Shown one piece after another: positions 50,385 through 58,576 of a stretch of DNA of 64,000 bases. The DNA comes from Kribbella pittospori. GTDB lineage: Bacteria; Actinomycetota; Actinomycetes; Propionibacteriales; Kribbellaceae. Position numbers and translations under genes: made by a program. The first letter of the stretch is position 1; each line of letters starts with the position of its first letter. The stretch spans positions 726,927 through 790,926 of the forward strand of contig NZ_SJKB01000002.1 of assembly GCF_004331465.1 (NCBI RefSeq), written 5' to 3'. Under the pieces are notes generated by a model that ran no database searches, had not been told where the DNA came from, and saw only the letters and a program-made list of their open reading frames with translations.

Positions 50385-51581
50385 GTGGCGAAGAAGCAGA
50401 AGAAGGGCTGGACTGCGGCTGGCGCCGCTCGTGCGGCGCGAGAGCACAGAACCACAACGGCCGAGTTCCTTCGCCGAGCACCGATCGCAAGGATCGATCG
50501 TGCTCAGCGGCTGGTCGATGCTTTTGAGCTGCACCGTTCCCACGTTGGCGGGCACGAGGAGGCTGCAGCACTGATGCTCATCACGGGCCTCGGCTATCCC
50601 GAGACCTGGCAACCGGAGCACTGGTACGAGATCGGTGAAACTGTGATCGACGACGAGGCAGTCGATCTCGCCAAGGCAGACCTCTACATCCTCAGTCCGC
50701 AAATGGTTGACGTCATCACAGCTGCCGCGTCCAGCCTGACCGAGGATGATCTGACTCTGTTGCGAGCAGACGACTTGCCGTGCCGCACCGGAGTCCTCGT
50801 GCTGCCGCGGCCGCTACTCGTCAAGACCCCAAACGGCAACATCAGCGACGACCGTGCGTTTCTGTGGCGCGGTCCGATACCGATGTCGATACCTGATCCG
50901 GCGACTGGTGCGTTTGTATCGAAGCCTGCAGTGAAGATCTCCACGTACTACGACCGCAACGGGCCGGTGGAAGCGGATTCGTTCCGCGAATTCGCAGCCC
51001 AGGCACGAGCGGAGGGAACCCCGTTGCCGCCGCTGATGCTCGACGGCATCCAGTGCTACCCGTTCGAGTTCGTCCCTTCGAGCGCTCAGCTGCGGAACCT
51101 GGATGCGTGGGCGGACAACGCCCGGCAGTCCGGTACCGCGCAGCGCCGTTGGGAAGAAGAGCACGGCTACCAGGAGAACGTCGTCCTCGGGGACTACGTG
51201 TCTGGCGATGAAATCGACGATCCCGACGGCCGATTCATGCTTCGCTTCCTCTACGCGTTCTGGCGTTTGTGCGACCAATCAATCGCTCAGATCAGTGAGG
51301 CCGAGGTGAACCACTCTGCTCGCGTCACGGCCGCACGCGTCCAGGCCCCGCCCGAGGTGCGGGTCGTCGAACTCCGATCTGCTCGCTCTGCGTCTTCCGA
51401 CGCTGACGACGGTGAAAGCCTCGATCGGTGGAACCACCGCTGGGTGGTCCGAATGCACAAAGTTCGACAGTGGTATCCCAGCGAACAGCGACACAAGGTC
51501 ATCTACCGAGGCCCGTACGTCAAAGGGCCTGCGGACAAACCGCTCATCGGCGGCGAGATCGTTCGCAGCGTAACCCGCTAG
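50385..51581 (+). CDS. Hypothetical protein of mobile elements
   Basis: 398 residues, soluble, no membrane segment. A basic N-terminus (KKQKKGW) is followed by a helical region and a middle segment with 'YILSPQMVDVITAAASSL' and 'YPFEFVPSSAQLRNLDAWAD'. The C-terminus has the distinctive 'HRWVVRMHKVRQWYPSEQ' then 'RHKVIYRGPYVKGPADKPL', known to me from actinobacterial integrated elements but without function. GTG at 50385 follows AGGAGGAA. Confidence 0.72.
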   Translation: MAKKQKKGWTAAGAARAAREHRTTTAEFLRRAPIARIDRAQRLVDAFELHRSHVGGHEEAAALMLITGLGYPETWQPEHWYEIGETVIDDEAVDLAKADLYILSPQMVDVITAAASSLTEDDLTLLRADDLPCRTGVLVLPRPLLVKTPNGNISDDRAFLWRGPIPMSIPDPATGAFVSKPAVKISTYYDRNGPVEADSFREFAAQARAEGTPLPPLMLDGIQCYPFEFVPSSAQLRNLDAWADNARQSGTAQRRWEEEHGYQENVVLGDYVSGDEIDDPDGRFMLRFLYAFWRLCDQSIAQISEAEVNHSARVTAARVQAPPEVRVVELRSARSASSDADDGESLDRWNHRWVVRMHKVRQWYPSEQRHKVIYRGPYVKGPADKPLIGGEIVRSVTR

Positions 51582-51637
51582 CCACGGACAACAAGGACCG
51601 CGGCTGGCCGGCCTTCGGCAGCAGCCCACCGCGCAGG

Positions 51638-53911
51638 CTACTGAGGTTGCGGTCTGCTCCGTGCGCATGCTGGGCAGCCGGTACCGCCCCGGGTTCGGTT
51701 CTTGACGCTGGTCTCCCACTCGTGCCCGCTTGCGCATCGCCAGCGGCAGCGGTCGTGGCTCCCCGCTTTGAGTTGGGCTGCGTCTCGGTCAGGGTGACTG
51801 AGGTTCTCGACTAGTTGCCCGGCGATTTGAGGGTGGAGATCGGCGAGCGTGGCGCCGAGGGCGGGTGTTGCTCGTGCTGCGGCGGTCCTCAGTCGCCCGC
51901 AGGCAGGACACCCCGAGGCGCCGAGGGCCCGTGAAGCCACCACCGCCGACCATTCGTGCCCGCATGCACGGCACCGCCAGCGTGCTCGATGGTTGGCTCC
52001 AGGCGGGATGTCGGCTGCGCTTCGATGCGAGTGTCCTTCGAGTCCGACGAACTCGGCGGCGAGCGCGGGGAACCTCTCGGCGAGGCTGTTGCCGCCCAAC
52101 GAGTCGCGGCGGCTGCGTTTGTCACCCGCTCTTGCCTTAGCGCATGACGGGCAGCGACGGCCCCTGATCCGGGCGGAAGGCGTTGTCTTGTACTCGATCG
52201 CGCACTCTGGGCAGCGCCACCAACAGACGATGTTGCTTGATGGTCGCAGGTCGGAGGGGGCGCGTTCAGGGCGTACGCAGGAGATGAACTCGGCGGCGAT
52301 GTCGGGGTAGAGGTCGACCAGCGAGAAGCCCGGCCGTGCCATCGAGGCCGCCAGGCCGACCTTTGCTCGCCCGCAGACCGGGCAGCCAGAACCGAGGAGC
52401 GCGCGGACGGCGATGCTGGTTAGCCACTCGTGTTCGCACGTTTGACAGCGCCACCGGCACTGGTCTTTCGCGCTTGGCGAGACCCAGGCAAGGTCGACGC
52501 CTGGCCGCGTCTCGTTCCGTAGAAATTCCTCTGACAGATGCGGAGCGACATCAACGGCCGACCGTTTCGGGCGCCCCTGGAGGGTCTGCCGCCACAAGCC
52601 CGCCGCATCGGCCAGTGCGCCCGCCACACGTTCGGTGTCCAGGTCGATCCACTCCACGACCGGACTCACCACCGCCCGCAACGCTCTCGCCCATTCGGTC
52701 GCGTCGAGCGAGCCGTCCGTGACGGTCACAGTTGTGACGTCGTTAAGTGCCGGCAACGAGGCGTCGCGGACTCGCACGTAGCGGTGGCCCCGGAGTGCGT
52801 CGGCCTTCCGCTGGTCTCGATCGGAGTTGCTGTGCCAGAACGCGGGATCGAGGTCGATGTAGAGGTCAAGGCATGGCAGCGCGATGTCGAGCCGCCAGGT
52901 CCGTAGCTCCGTCCTCAGCGGAACATCGACCTCAACGTGTTCGCCGGTCGCTGCGCGCAGGAGTTCAGCAACCTCTAGTTCGAGGCGGGACTGACCTCTG
53001 GCGCCACACCGGGCGCACCCGGTACCTGCAACCCGTGAGGCGACGGTGGTGACCCACTCGTGGCCACGCTTGCATCGCCATCGACACAGCGTGTTCGAGC
53101 CTGGGTTGAGCCGGTCGGGGGTACGGCTCGACGCGCTTTCGTTGCTAATGAACTCTGCTGCGATGTCCGGGTAGAGCGCCAGCAGTGATCCGTCCTCGGT
53201 CGCGGTGGAGCGGGTCTCCGCGGACTTCTGCTGGCCGCAGACCGGGCAGCCGCTGCCCTTCAGGATTCGATTGACGAGCGTGGCTTCCCACTCGTGCAAG
53301 CAGGCGGAGCAGCGCCACAGGCAACGGTCGGTTGACCCGGGGCGTAAGCCGGTAAGTCCTCTGTCTGTGGCGGTGAGGTTTATGACCAGTTCGGTCGGCG
53401 GGAAGGTTGCCCGTTCTGCCGCGGTGCCGGTCCGCGCTGTCGGCTGGCGCATCCGGTCGGCGCGGCGCCTGTTGGCACAGTCCGTGCACCCACGGCCTGC
53501 GACTCGGTTCGCGACTGTGGCCTTCCAACTGTGGCCGCATTTCGAGCACTTCCAAAGGCAACGCTGCTGCGAACTCAGTCGGAGATCGCCTGGACCCATG
53601 TCTGGCCGCGTGAGGTTCTGGACGAACTCAGCCGCGACGGTCGGGCTGAGGGCAAGGAGCGAACGGCCAGGTGGCGCCTGGGCCCTCGATCGCGCGCGCT
53701 TCGCCATTGCGCAGTCCGGGCAACCCCCGCCTCGTGCGCGCGCTGCTGCCGTCGCCGTCCACTCGTGACCACAGGTTCGGCAACGCCAGATCACCAGGCG
53801 GTTGCTATGCGTTCCCAACGAGGGCGGCGCTACCGCCGAGCCCACGATCCGCACCGCCTCTAGGAATACGTCGGGGTGCGTGTCACGCAGCAACGATCGT
53901 GGCTCCGGCAT
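51638..53911 (-). CDS. Eight-fold treble-clef zinc-ribbon protein with embedded PD-(D/E)XK nuclease
   Basis: 757 residues. Eight DUF4379-type repeats have the form W-x-C-x2-C-G-H-E-W ... G-C-P-x-C, each after a helix such as 'SLLALYPDIAAEFISNESAS'; four lie before and four after a nuclease-like insert (about residues 310-420). The insert has Glu in 'QSRLELEVAELL', Asp in 'WRLDIALP', then 'LYIDLDPAFWHSNSDRDQRK', matching the Vsr-like/PD-(D/E)XK order D-x-D-P-x-W-H ... K. Repeats with CRGHEW and CASGHEW lack one Cys. It probably binds DNA broadly and cleaves a site. ATG at 53911 follows GGAGG. Confidence 0.88.
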   Translation of the reverse strand: MPEPRSLLRDTHPDVFLEAVRIVGSAVAPPSLGTHSNRLVIWRCRTCGHEWTATAAARARGGGCPDCAMAKRARSRAQAPPGRSLLALSPTVAAEFVQNLTRPDMGPGDLRLSSQQRCLWKCSKCGHSWKATVANRVAGRGCTDCANRRRADRMRQPTARTGTAAERATFPPTELVINLTATDRGLTGLRPGSTDRCLWRCSACLHEWEATLVNRILKGSGCPVCGQQKSAETRSTATEDGSLLALYPDIAAEFISNESASSRTPDRLNPGSNTLCRWRCKRGHEWVTTVASRVAGTGCARCGARGQSRLELEVAELLRAATGEHVEVDVPLRTELRTWRLDIALPCLDLYIDLDPAFWHSNSDRDQRKADALRGHRYVRVRDASLPALNDVTTVTVTDGSLDATEWARALRAVVSPVVEWIDLDTERVAGALADAAGLWRQTLQGRPKRSAVDVAPHLSEEFLRNETRPGVDLAWVSPSAKDQCRWRCQTCEHEWLTSIAVRALLGSGCPVCGRAKVGLAASMARPGFSLVDLYPDIAAEFISCVRPERAPSDLRPSSNIVCWWRCPECAIEYKTTPSARIRGRRCPSCAKARAGDKRSRRDSLGGNSLAERFPALAAEFVGLEGHSHRSAADIPPGANHRARWRCRACGHEWSAVVASRALGASGCPACGRLRTAAARATPALGATLADLHPQIAGQLVENLSHPDRDAAQLKAGSHDRCRWRCASGHEWETSVKNRTRGGTGCPACARSRPQPQ

Positions 53912-54508
53912 GCACGCACCTCCAAGGAGCAATCATGCCCAGACCGTCCACCCTGCGAGTAGCTCTACCCGAGGCGAGTCTCCTCCCCATGTGCCAGCGA
54001 GCGAGCCCCGCGCCAGGACCGGCGCGGCGGACCGGCAGTCGACAGCGAGTGGGTCGGCGTCATGCCGGCCCACTCCCTGTTGGGCGTCGTTGTCAGCCGA
54101 TCCAAGGTCAGCCGCCGGTCAAAATTGGACCGACGACCTTCTCATTACGAGGAGGAACGACACCACCACATCTGGCCTCTACCAGCAACTTTGCCGTCGC
54201 TCGCTTCGCACCACGGCAACATATCCCGCAGGAGTCGACACCACTTCGCACCACGACCTGCACCACGATCGCAGCAAGGGCCAGCAGGCAGCACCGTCAG
54301 CTGTCGGCTCATGAGGCGTCGCGATCCTTCGCGGAACTGCAGTACGAGCACACTCGGCTGCTGTCCACTACACCGACGGGAATCAGTGGCTGCCGACTTG
54401 TCCGCCTCGTAGTTGCGCAACACGTTCTCAACGCGGAGGTTCTGCTGCGGTCAGGGTCTGGCGGCAGACCCGGACCCCTGCTGAGAAACGACCGATTCTC
54501 GACGTCCA
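53912..54508. other. 597-base gap with a tRNA-like repeat
   Basis: No credible gene is seen on either strand. It holds copy B of the direct repeat (54134-54153). On the minus strand from 54153 downward, CTCGTAATGAG-AAGGTCGTCGG is followed by TCCAATTTTGACCGGCGGC, which resembles a degraded T arm and acceptor of tRNA-Thr(CGT). Two CTTCGCACCACG words (54210-54265) are a further small repeat. Confidence 0.4.
54134..54153. repeat. Direct-repeat copy B of a tRNA-Thr-like sequence
   Basis: CGACCTTCTCATTACGAGGA, matching copy A at 49765-49785. It is followed by GGAACG, so it also offers AGGAGGAACG as a ribosome-site-like word, but no gene begins there. Confidence 0.5.
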
Positions 54509-55217
54509 TCAGTCTGAGTTCGCCTCCCACGCCCGGTATGTCTTTCGGTCATGGGCTCGCTGCACGACGGAGCCGAGCACGAGGCCAAGGAGGCCGCCGA
54601 TGGCTGGTGTCCACACGAACATCGCGGGTGGCGCGCCGAGTTGCTGCGCGAGGGGCGGCCCCCAAACCCTAGAGCGACACCTGCGACCCACAGCGGAGCA
54701 TTCTGCCAACACGCGTGGCCTTTGAATGGGTCAGTCTGCACCACGCTCAGGTCAACATCGACCAGCGTGTCCCGACGGATCTCCAGCTTGGGTTTGGCAT
54801 CTACTAGTACCGCGTAGGTCACCAGTTGGCCCCGGCTGATCAAGCCTGGCCCAATTGCGAGCTCGTCGCCGGAGGCCTCGCAGCCAGGAGGTTCCGCTCC
54901 TGGTCCGCTGCCCTCGCTGACTGGCTCAAGCACCTGCATGATCGTCGCGCGTATACCAACCCGCATTGACCGGTCGGCGTCAAAATGTGCAGACGCAATA
55001 GCTGCGCGACCTGAGTTCCTCAACGCGAGAGACACGATTCTTGGGGACTGAAGCTTGCCCAAGGTGGGGTGAGTTACCTGTAGTTGTTCACTCACCGAGC
55101 CGGCGGCATGGCTTAGCAGTTGAACGGACGCCATTGTCAGCGTTAGTTGCGGCTTCGGCGGGATCGTTTCCAGGTGAAGTACGCGCCGATGGCAGCACCG
55201 AGCACGCCTGCGGCCAC
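54509..55217 (-). pseudogene. Fragmented membrane-anchored protein gene
   Basis: A start region near 55217 gives one helix, 'VAAGVLGAAIGAYFTWKRSR', then stops. A second frame begins 'MASVQLLSHAAGSVSEQLQV', with 'PRIVSLALRNSGRAAIASAH' and 'LLVDAKPKLEIRRDTLVDVD' as an Ig-like domain. Near 54660, in a run of G and C, it must shift again to reach the last helix 'PAMFVWTPAIGGLLGLVLGS' and the end 'QRAHDRKTYRAWEANSD'. The joined protein would be anchored at both ends and similar in plan to the next gene. Confidence 0.65.
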
Positions 55218-55324
55218 AAGCGGCGAGCAAGCCGAGCGAGTGACCGGGAAGCCGGCGCGGGATAGAGAGCTCGCTTACTGACCAATTCGAACTAGGTCGG
55301 ACGGCCTTCCCCTACTCGACGACT

Positions 55325-56542
55325 TTAATCCGGAAACGATCGCAGGTAGCGAAATACGTTCCGCATCTTGGGGAGGAAACGTTGCCGCATCCTCATCCTC
55401 ACGGCGTGAAAGCCTCGATAAATGGCCGGGGTCATCATGAGAACCCTAGGCGCCGTCTCAAACAGTTCCGAATCTAAGGGCTTTTCCGGCAGCGTCATGC
55501 GCGCAAGCTGAACATCCGTCACGCTGCTTGGATGTGCCGCGAGGCGCAAATCAGCCACGTCACCTTCCGTAACGAACGAAACGAAGAGCTCTTCTCCAGG
55601 CTGAAGTGTCCCGGCGCGAATGTCTACTTCATCGGGGCCCCAGCTTAGAATTCGACGTAGAGCCCTGCCATTGACCTCCACGTCATTCAAACGCGCTTCG
55701 TATAGATGCAGAAAGGAGGGCGTCTCCACACTGAACCCTAAGCTCTCTCGTATCTCGACTTCACGATCTGTACAGTTGGCAATGCGGATTGCAACCTGAT
55801 GCATCTTTTCAACCGCGACATCATTCACCATTGTGGAGATATTCGAACCCAATTTTGACTTTGGTGCGAAATCGTCCAGAGGAAGAAACTTGGGGAGGAT
55901 GAGAACCTTCACATCCAAGCCTAACTCGGTTGGCCAGTCATGTCGCGAGGGATACATCATCGACGTCACACGCAGTTGTGCGGTGAGACCGCGACGATCG
56001 CGGGGATCCAACCGCACAAGTGTCTCCACACCGGCGATCCGCCCGCTGACCACAATACCCTCGTCAGGAAGTCCTCCGTTTAACATCCCTGATATCGTTA
56101 TCTCGTCGCCAGGGTTAAATAGAAAGGGCGAGAGTTTGATCCGACCATCGCCCACTTCTGCCGAGCCAGGCCCGAAGAATTCGTCAGCTCGACCGCGATT
56201 GACCGAGAATACACCGCCAAGGAATTCGCAGTGATCCCCAATCACTATACTGAGCGGACCCGCGAAGTCTCCTGGTAAGATGGGCGCTTGGCCGGTGTTT
56301 GCAAGCTTCAACTTGAACGCAATCGGCCAGATGAGTTTACGTCCGCCCGGATCCAAGCATACAGAAATCGGCCCGCTATTAAGGGACTGGATCGCATTAT
56401 CCCCAAAGTCCATCAAGAATTGCTCACACACGGCTGAGTAATGGATTCGCTTGAAGGTCCCTCCGCGCTTCTGCCATGCGAAGGTGACCCACGCGATCAC
56501 GGCCGACACAACGCTCACGATCGTGCCGATTAGGAACTCCAC
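55325..56542 (-). CDS. Membrane-anchored protein of unknown function, AT-rich gene
   Basis: 405 residues. One helix at about 3-22 ('LIGTIVSVVSAVIAWVTFAW') with the rest cytoplasmic and beta-rich: 'KLIWPIAFKLKLANTGQAP', 'PGDEITISGMLNGGLPDEGI', 'ELFVSFVTEGDVADLRLAAH'. The last 60 residues are basic. The Ig-like 'KLKLANTG...PG' stretch resembles a family of phage or island proteins. Codons are distinctly more A/T-rich than in the chromosome, so recent acquisition is likely. Function unknown. Confidence 0.75.
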   Translation of the reverse strand: MEFLIGTIVSVVSAVIAWVTFAWQKRGGTFKRIHYSAVCEQFLMDFGDNAIQSLNSGPISVCLDPGGRKLIWPIAFKLKLANTGQAPILPGDFAGPLSIVIGDHCEFLGGVFSVNRGRADEFFGPGSAEVGDGRIKLSPFLFNPGDEITISGMLNGGLPDEGIVVSGRIAGVETLVRLDPRDRRGLTAQLRVTSMMYPSRHDWPTELGLDVKVLILPKFLPLDDFAPKSKLGSNISTMVNDVAVEKMHQVAIRIANCTDREVEIRESLGFSVETPSFLHLYEARLNDVEVNGRALRRILSWGPDEVDIRAGTLQPGEELFVSFVTEGDVADLRLAAHPSSVTDVQLARMTLPEKPLDSELFETAPRVLMMTPAIYRGFHAVRMRMRQRFLPKMRNVFRYLRSFPD

Positions 56543-56706
56543 CGTTCGACCTCCTCAGACCTTCCCCTCGGAGCCACATAGCAGGTCGGGCCCCCGCCCT
56601 CATAGGGATCCTGCCACTCGGCGCCGCCCCCTTCGACGCACGGGCAGGCGCATCGGTTCCGGGTTCCTGGACCAAGGATTGCACCTCGAACAGTCACGCA
56701 ACCGCG

Positions 56707-57696
56707 CTACTTCCGTCGCCCCTTCTTGGCCTTCGTATCGCCTGCTTCGATCGTGCGCGCCTTCTCGGCCAACCAGGAGATAAAGTCGGGCTGCTCCAAG
56801 AGAAACGCTACATGTGAACTCTCGAACCTGTATTTTAGGATGCTGAACGTTTCGGTTGCTGGCCGGCCGGACGCCTCGCGCAGGAGGCCGCCAACCTTCC
56901 CGTTACAGACGTTCGCAAGATGCGTTCGCTCATGCTCATCCGATTCGACCATCGAAATCGCATCGACCAACTGTTGGTGAAGAGTGCGACCGTCGGCGGG
57001 ATCCCGCTCCGGAGGCTCCGCAGGGGAAAACATCTGATACCAACGCACAGTGAAGTCGTTAACTATCGCTTCCCCCGAGGCATAGCACTGAGATTCGAGT
57101 CTTCTCCGCGCCTTTCGGACACTCATATTTCGTAACTCATGCGCTGAGGTACCTGGTGTTGCGATAATCTCCTTGTTATACGCGACGAAGATCCAGCCGG
57201 ATATCAGAACTCTCCGCAGAGCCCTCAGACCAGCAATGGTGGTAACTTCTGCAGAATTCAATTCCCTCAAGATCTCAGACATGTCGTCGCCATGCACCCT
57301 GAGAAGATCTAGAAGCCAGGCATCAGGGATAAGCAGGCACGACGCGAAAATATCAGCTTCATCCTCGACTGAATATTTCTCAAGATCCAGGTTTCCAGTG
57401 CCGATCGCACAATTCGCTCGCGGCAGATGCCACGGTAGCATCAAGTGCCCAAGCTCGTGCGCCATCGTGAATCGCTCACGAAATAGATTGTCCGTAGCGC
57501 GTAGATATACACTGGGTGAATGCCCGCTAAGTTTAAGCAGGATCGCGTCCACGGTCTTGTGGGGCCAGTCCACACGATGGACCTCCGCCCGTGCGCGGAG
57601 AAGCTCCTCGATGTTTACAGGCGGTTCTAAGTCGAGACGAGACACCACAAGGGAGGCAGTTCGGCGAGCCGCTGTCGCCGGCGCGGGTATGGGCAA
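56707..57696 (-). CDS. ImmA/IrrE-family metalloprotease
   Basis: 329 residues. The zinc site is His80-Glu81-x2-His84 in 'RFTMAHELGHLMLPWHL' with the third ligand Glu113 in 'VEDEADIFASCLLIPD'. The N-terminus 'PPVNIEELLRARAEVHRVDW' is typical. The C-terminal ~150 residues are an extra helical domain without a recognised motif. Family members cleave HTH repressors or antitoxins. TTG at 57696 lies only 2 bases after the stop of the acidic protein gene, so it is in the toxin operon. Codons are A/T-rich. Confidence 0.85.
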   Translation of the reverse strand: MPIPAPATAARRTASLVVSRLDLEPPVNIEELLRARAEVHRVDWPHKTVDAILLKLSGHSPSVYLRATDNLFRERFTMAHELGHLMLPWHLPRANCAIGTGNLDLEKYSVEDEADIFASCLLIPDAWLLDLLRVHGDDMSEILRELNSAEVTTIAGLRALRRVLISGWIFVAYNKEIIATPGTSAHELRNMSVRKARRRLESQCYASGEAIVNDFTVRWYQMFSPAEPPERDPADGRTLHQQLVDAISMVESDEHERTHLANVCNGKVGGLLREASGRPATETFSILKYRFESSHVAFLLEQPDFISWLAEKARTIEAGDTKAKKGRRK

Positions 57697-57698
57697 AT

Positions 57699-58049
57699 CT
57701 AGTCGGATTCCTGTAGACGGCCAGTCTGCCGTAGCCAGTCGAGTACTGCGTCGGCATCCTCGCTAGCGGTCGTGCGAGCGGCCAGTGCGAACTCGTCCCG
57801 GCTTTGAAGCAACTCCTCGACGGGTCGCCCGTATCGGTGCGCGGCAACGATGAAGCGTAGTGACTCAGGCTTCTCTGCCCACAGCGCACCTTCGGAAGGC
57901 TCAAACCCGAGGAATTCATCAAGGCTCAGCGGTCCGGTATCCGTGCGTCCATCCGACTCATGCCACTCGTCAACCCAGTCATCGACATCATCGAGGAGCG
58001 CGGAGCCGGATAGGCAGGCTGACACGAACGTCTGATGGTGACTAGACAT
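57699..58049 (-). CDS. Acidic protein, candidate antitoxin/immunity protein
   Basis: 116 residues, strongly acidic at the front ('LLDDVDDWVDEWHESDGRTD') and helical at the back ('QSRDEFALAARTTASEDADA', 'VLDWLRQTGRLQESD'). ATG at 58049 follows AGGAG and overlaps the end of the E3-like toxin gene by 8 bases, while ImmA/IrrE begins 2 bases downstream. Position and charge suit a protein that binds the basic ribotoxin. It does not resemble the colicin E3 immunity protein in sequence. No HTH is seen. Confidence 0.7.
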   Translation of the reverse strand: MSSHHQTFVSACLSGSALLDDVDDWVDEWHESDGRTDTGPLSLDEFLGFEPSEGALWAEKPESLRFIVAAHRYGRPVEELLQSRDEFALAARTTASEDADAVLDWLRQTGRLQESD

Positions 58050-58272
58050 CAATTCTCCTTCCCGGGACCGCAGGTCCGATCCGTTGACCCGTTCTCGCCT
58101 CGAAGACGCCCACATGGCGCCCACGCTTGTTGTAACCCTCGATGTGCCCGTGCAGCGAGTCCCACTCCCAAAGCCGCGATCCGTCTGCGCTCGCCCAGCG
58201 CAACCCGCCACGCCGTACAAGCTTAATCTGAGTATCCAGGAAACAGGGGGTCGGACGTGGTATTGGAGACAT
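58042..58272 (-). CDS. Colicin-E3-like 16S rRNA ribonuclease, solitary
   Basis: 76 residues, made up almost entirely of the E3-type cytotoxic domain. Block 'LRWASADGSRLWEWDSLHGH' followed by 'IEGYNKRGRHVGVFEARTGQ' aligns closely with the E3 C-terminus. The catalytic residues known for E3 (Asp510, His513, Glu517, Arg545) are Asp38, His41, Glu45 and Arg72 here, with identical spacing of the first three. There is no translocation or receptor domain and no signal peptide; an in-frame TAG precedes the ATG (58272, after GAGGA), so it is not the tail of a longer protein. It would cut 16S rRNA at the decoding site and stop translation. Confidence 0.85.
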   Translation of the reverse strand: MSPIPRPTPCFLDTQIKLVRRGGLRWASADGSRLWEWDSLHGHIEGYNKRGRHVGVFEARTGQRIGPAVPGRRIDV

Positions 58273-58576
58273 GGTCCTCGTGTCGTGACTCGCGGGGCAG
58301 CCCAGGGTAGCGGGGCGGATACAGCATGACTAGGGTCAGCGTCGCTGTTGCCTCGTCGCCTCGATTGCCGCGTCCCCTCATAGGGTCTTTCCTGGAGGCC
58401 GCCGCGCAAAGACAATCCCGGGGCTCAGACCGACGACCACGAGCGGGCCGGCAGGCGCGCCTCGATGCACACGGTTGCGGCGTCCACGATGTAGGGGTGG
58501 CGCTGAGCACCTGCGCGGACGTGGACACGCGCCGGAATGGGGTCGAGCACGTCCACCTGTATCGGAGAATGTAGCC

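Noticed and set aside
53671..54672. 333-residue plus-strand frame
   Set aside because: Overlaps the zinc-ribbon nuclease gene and has low-complexity composition; no motif or ribosome site.
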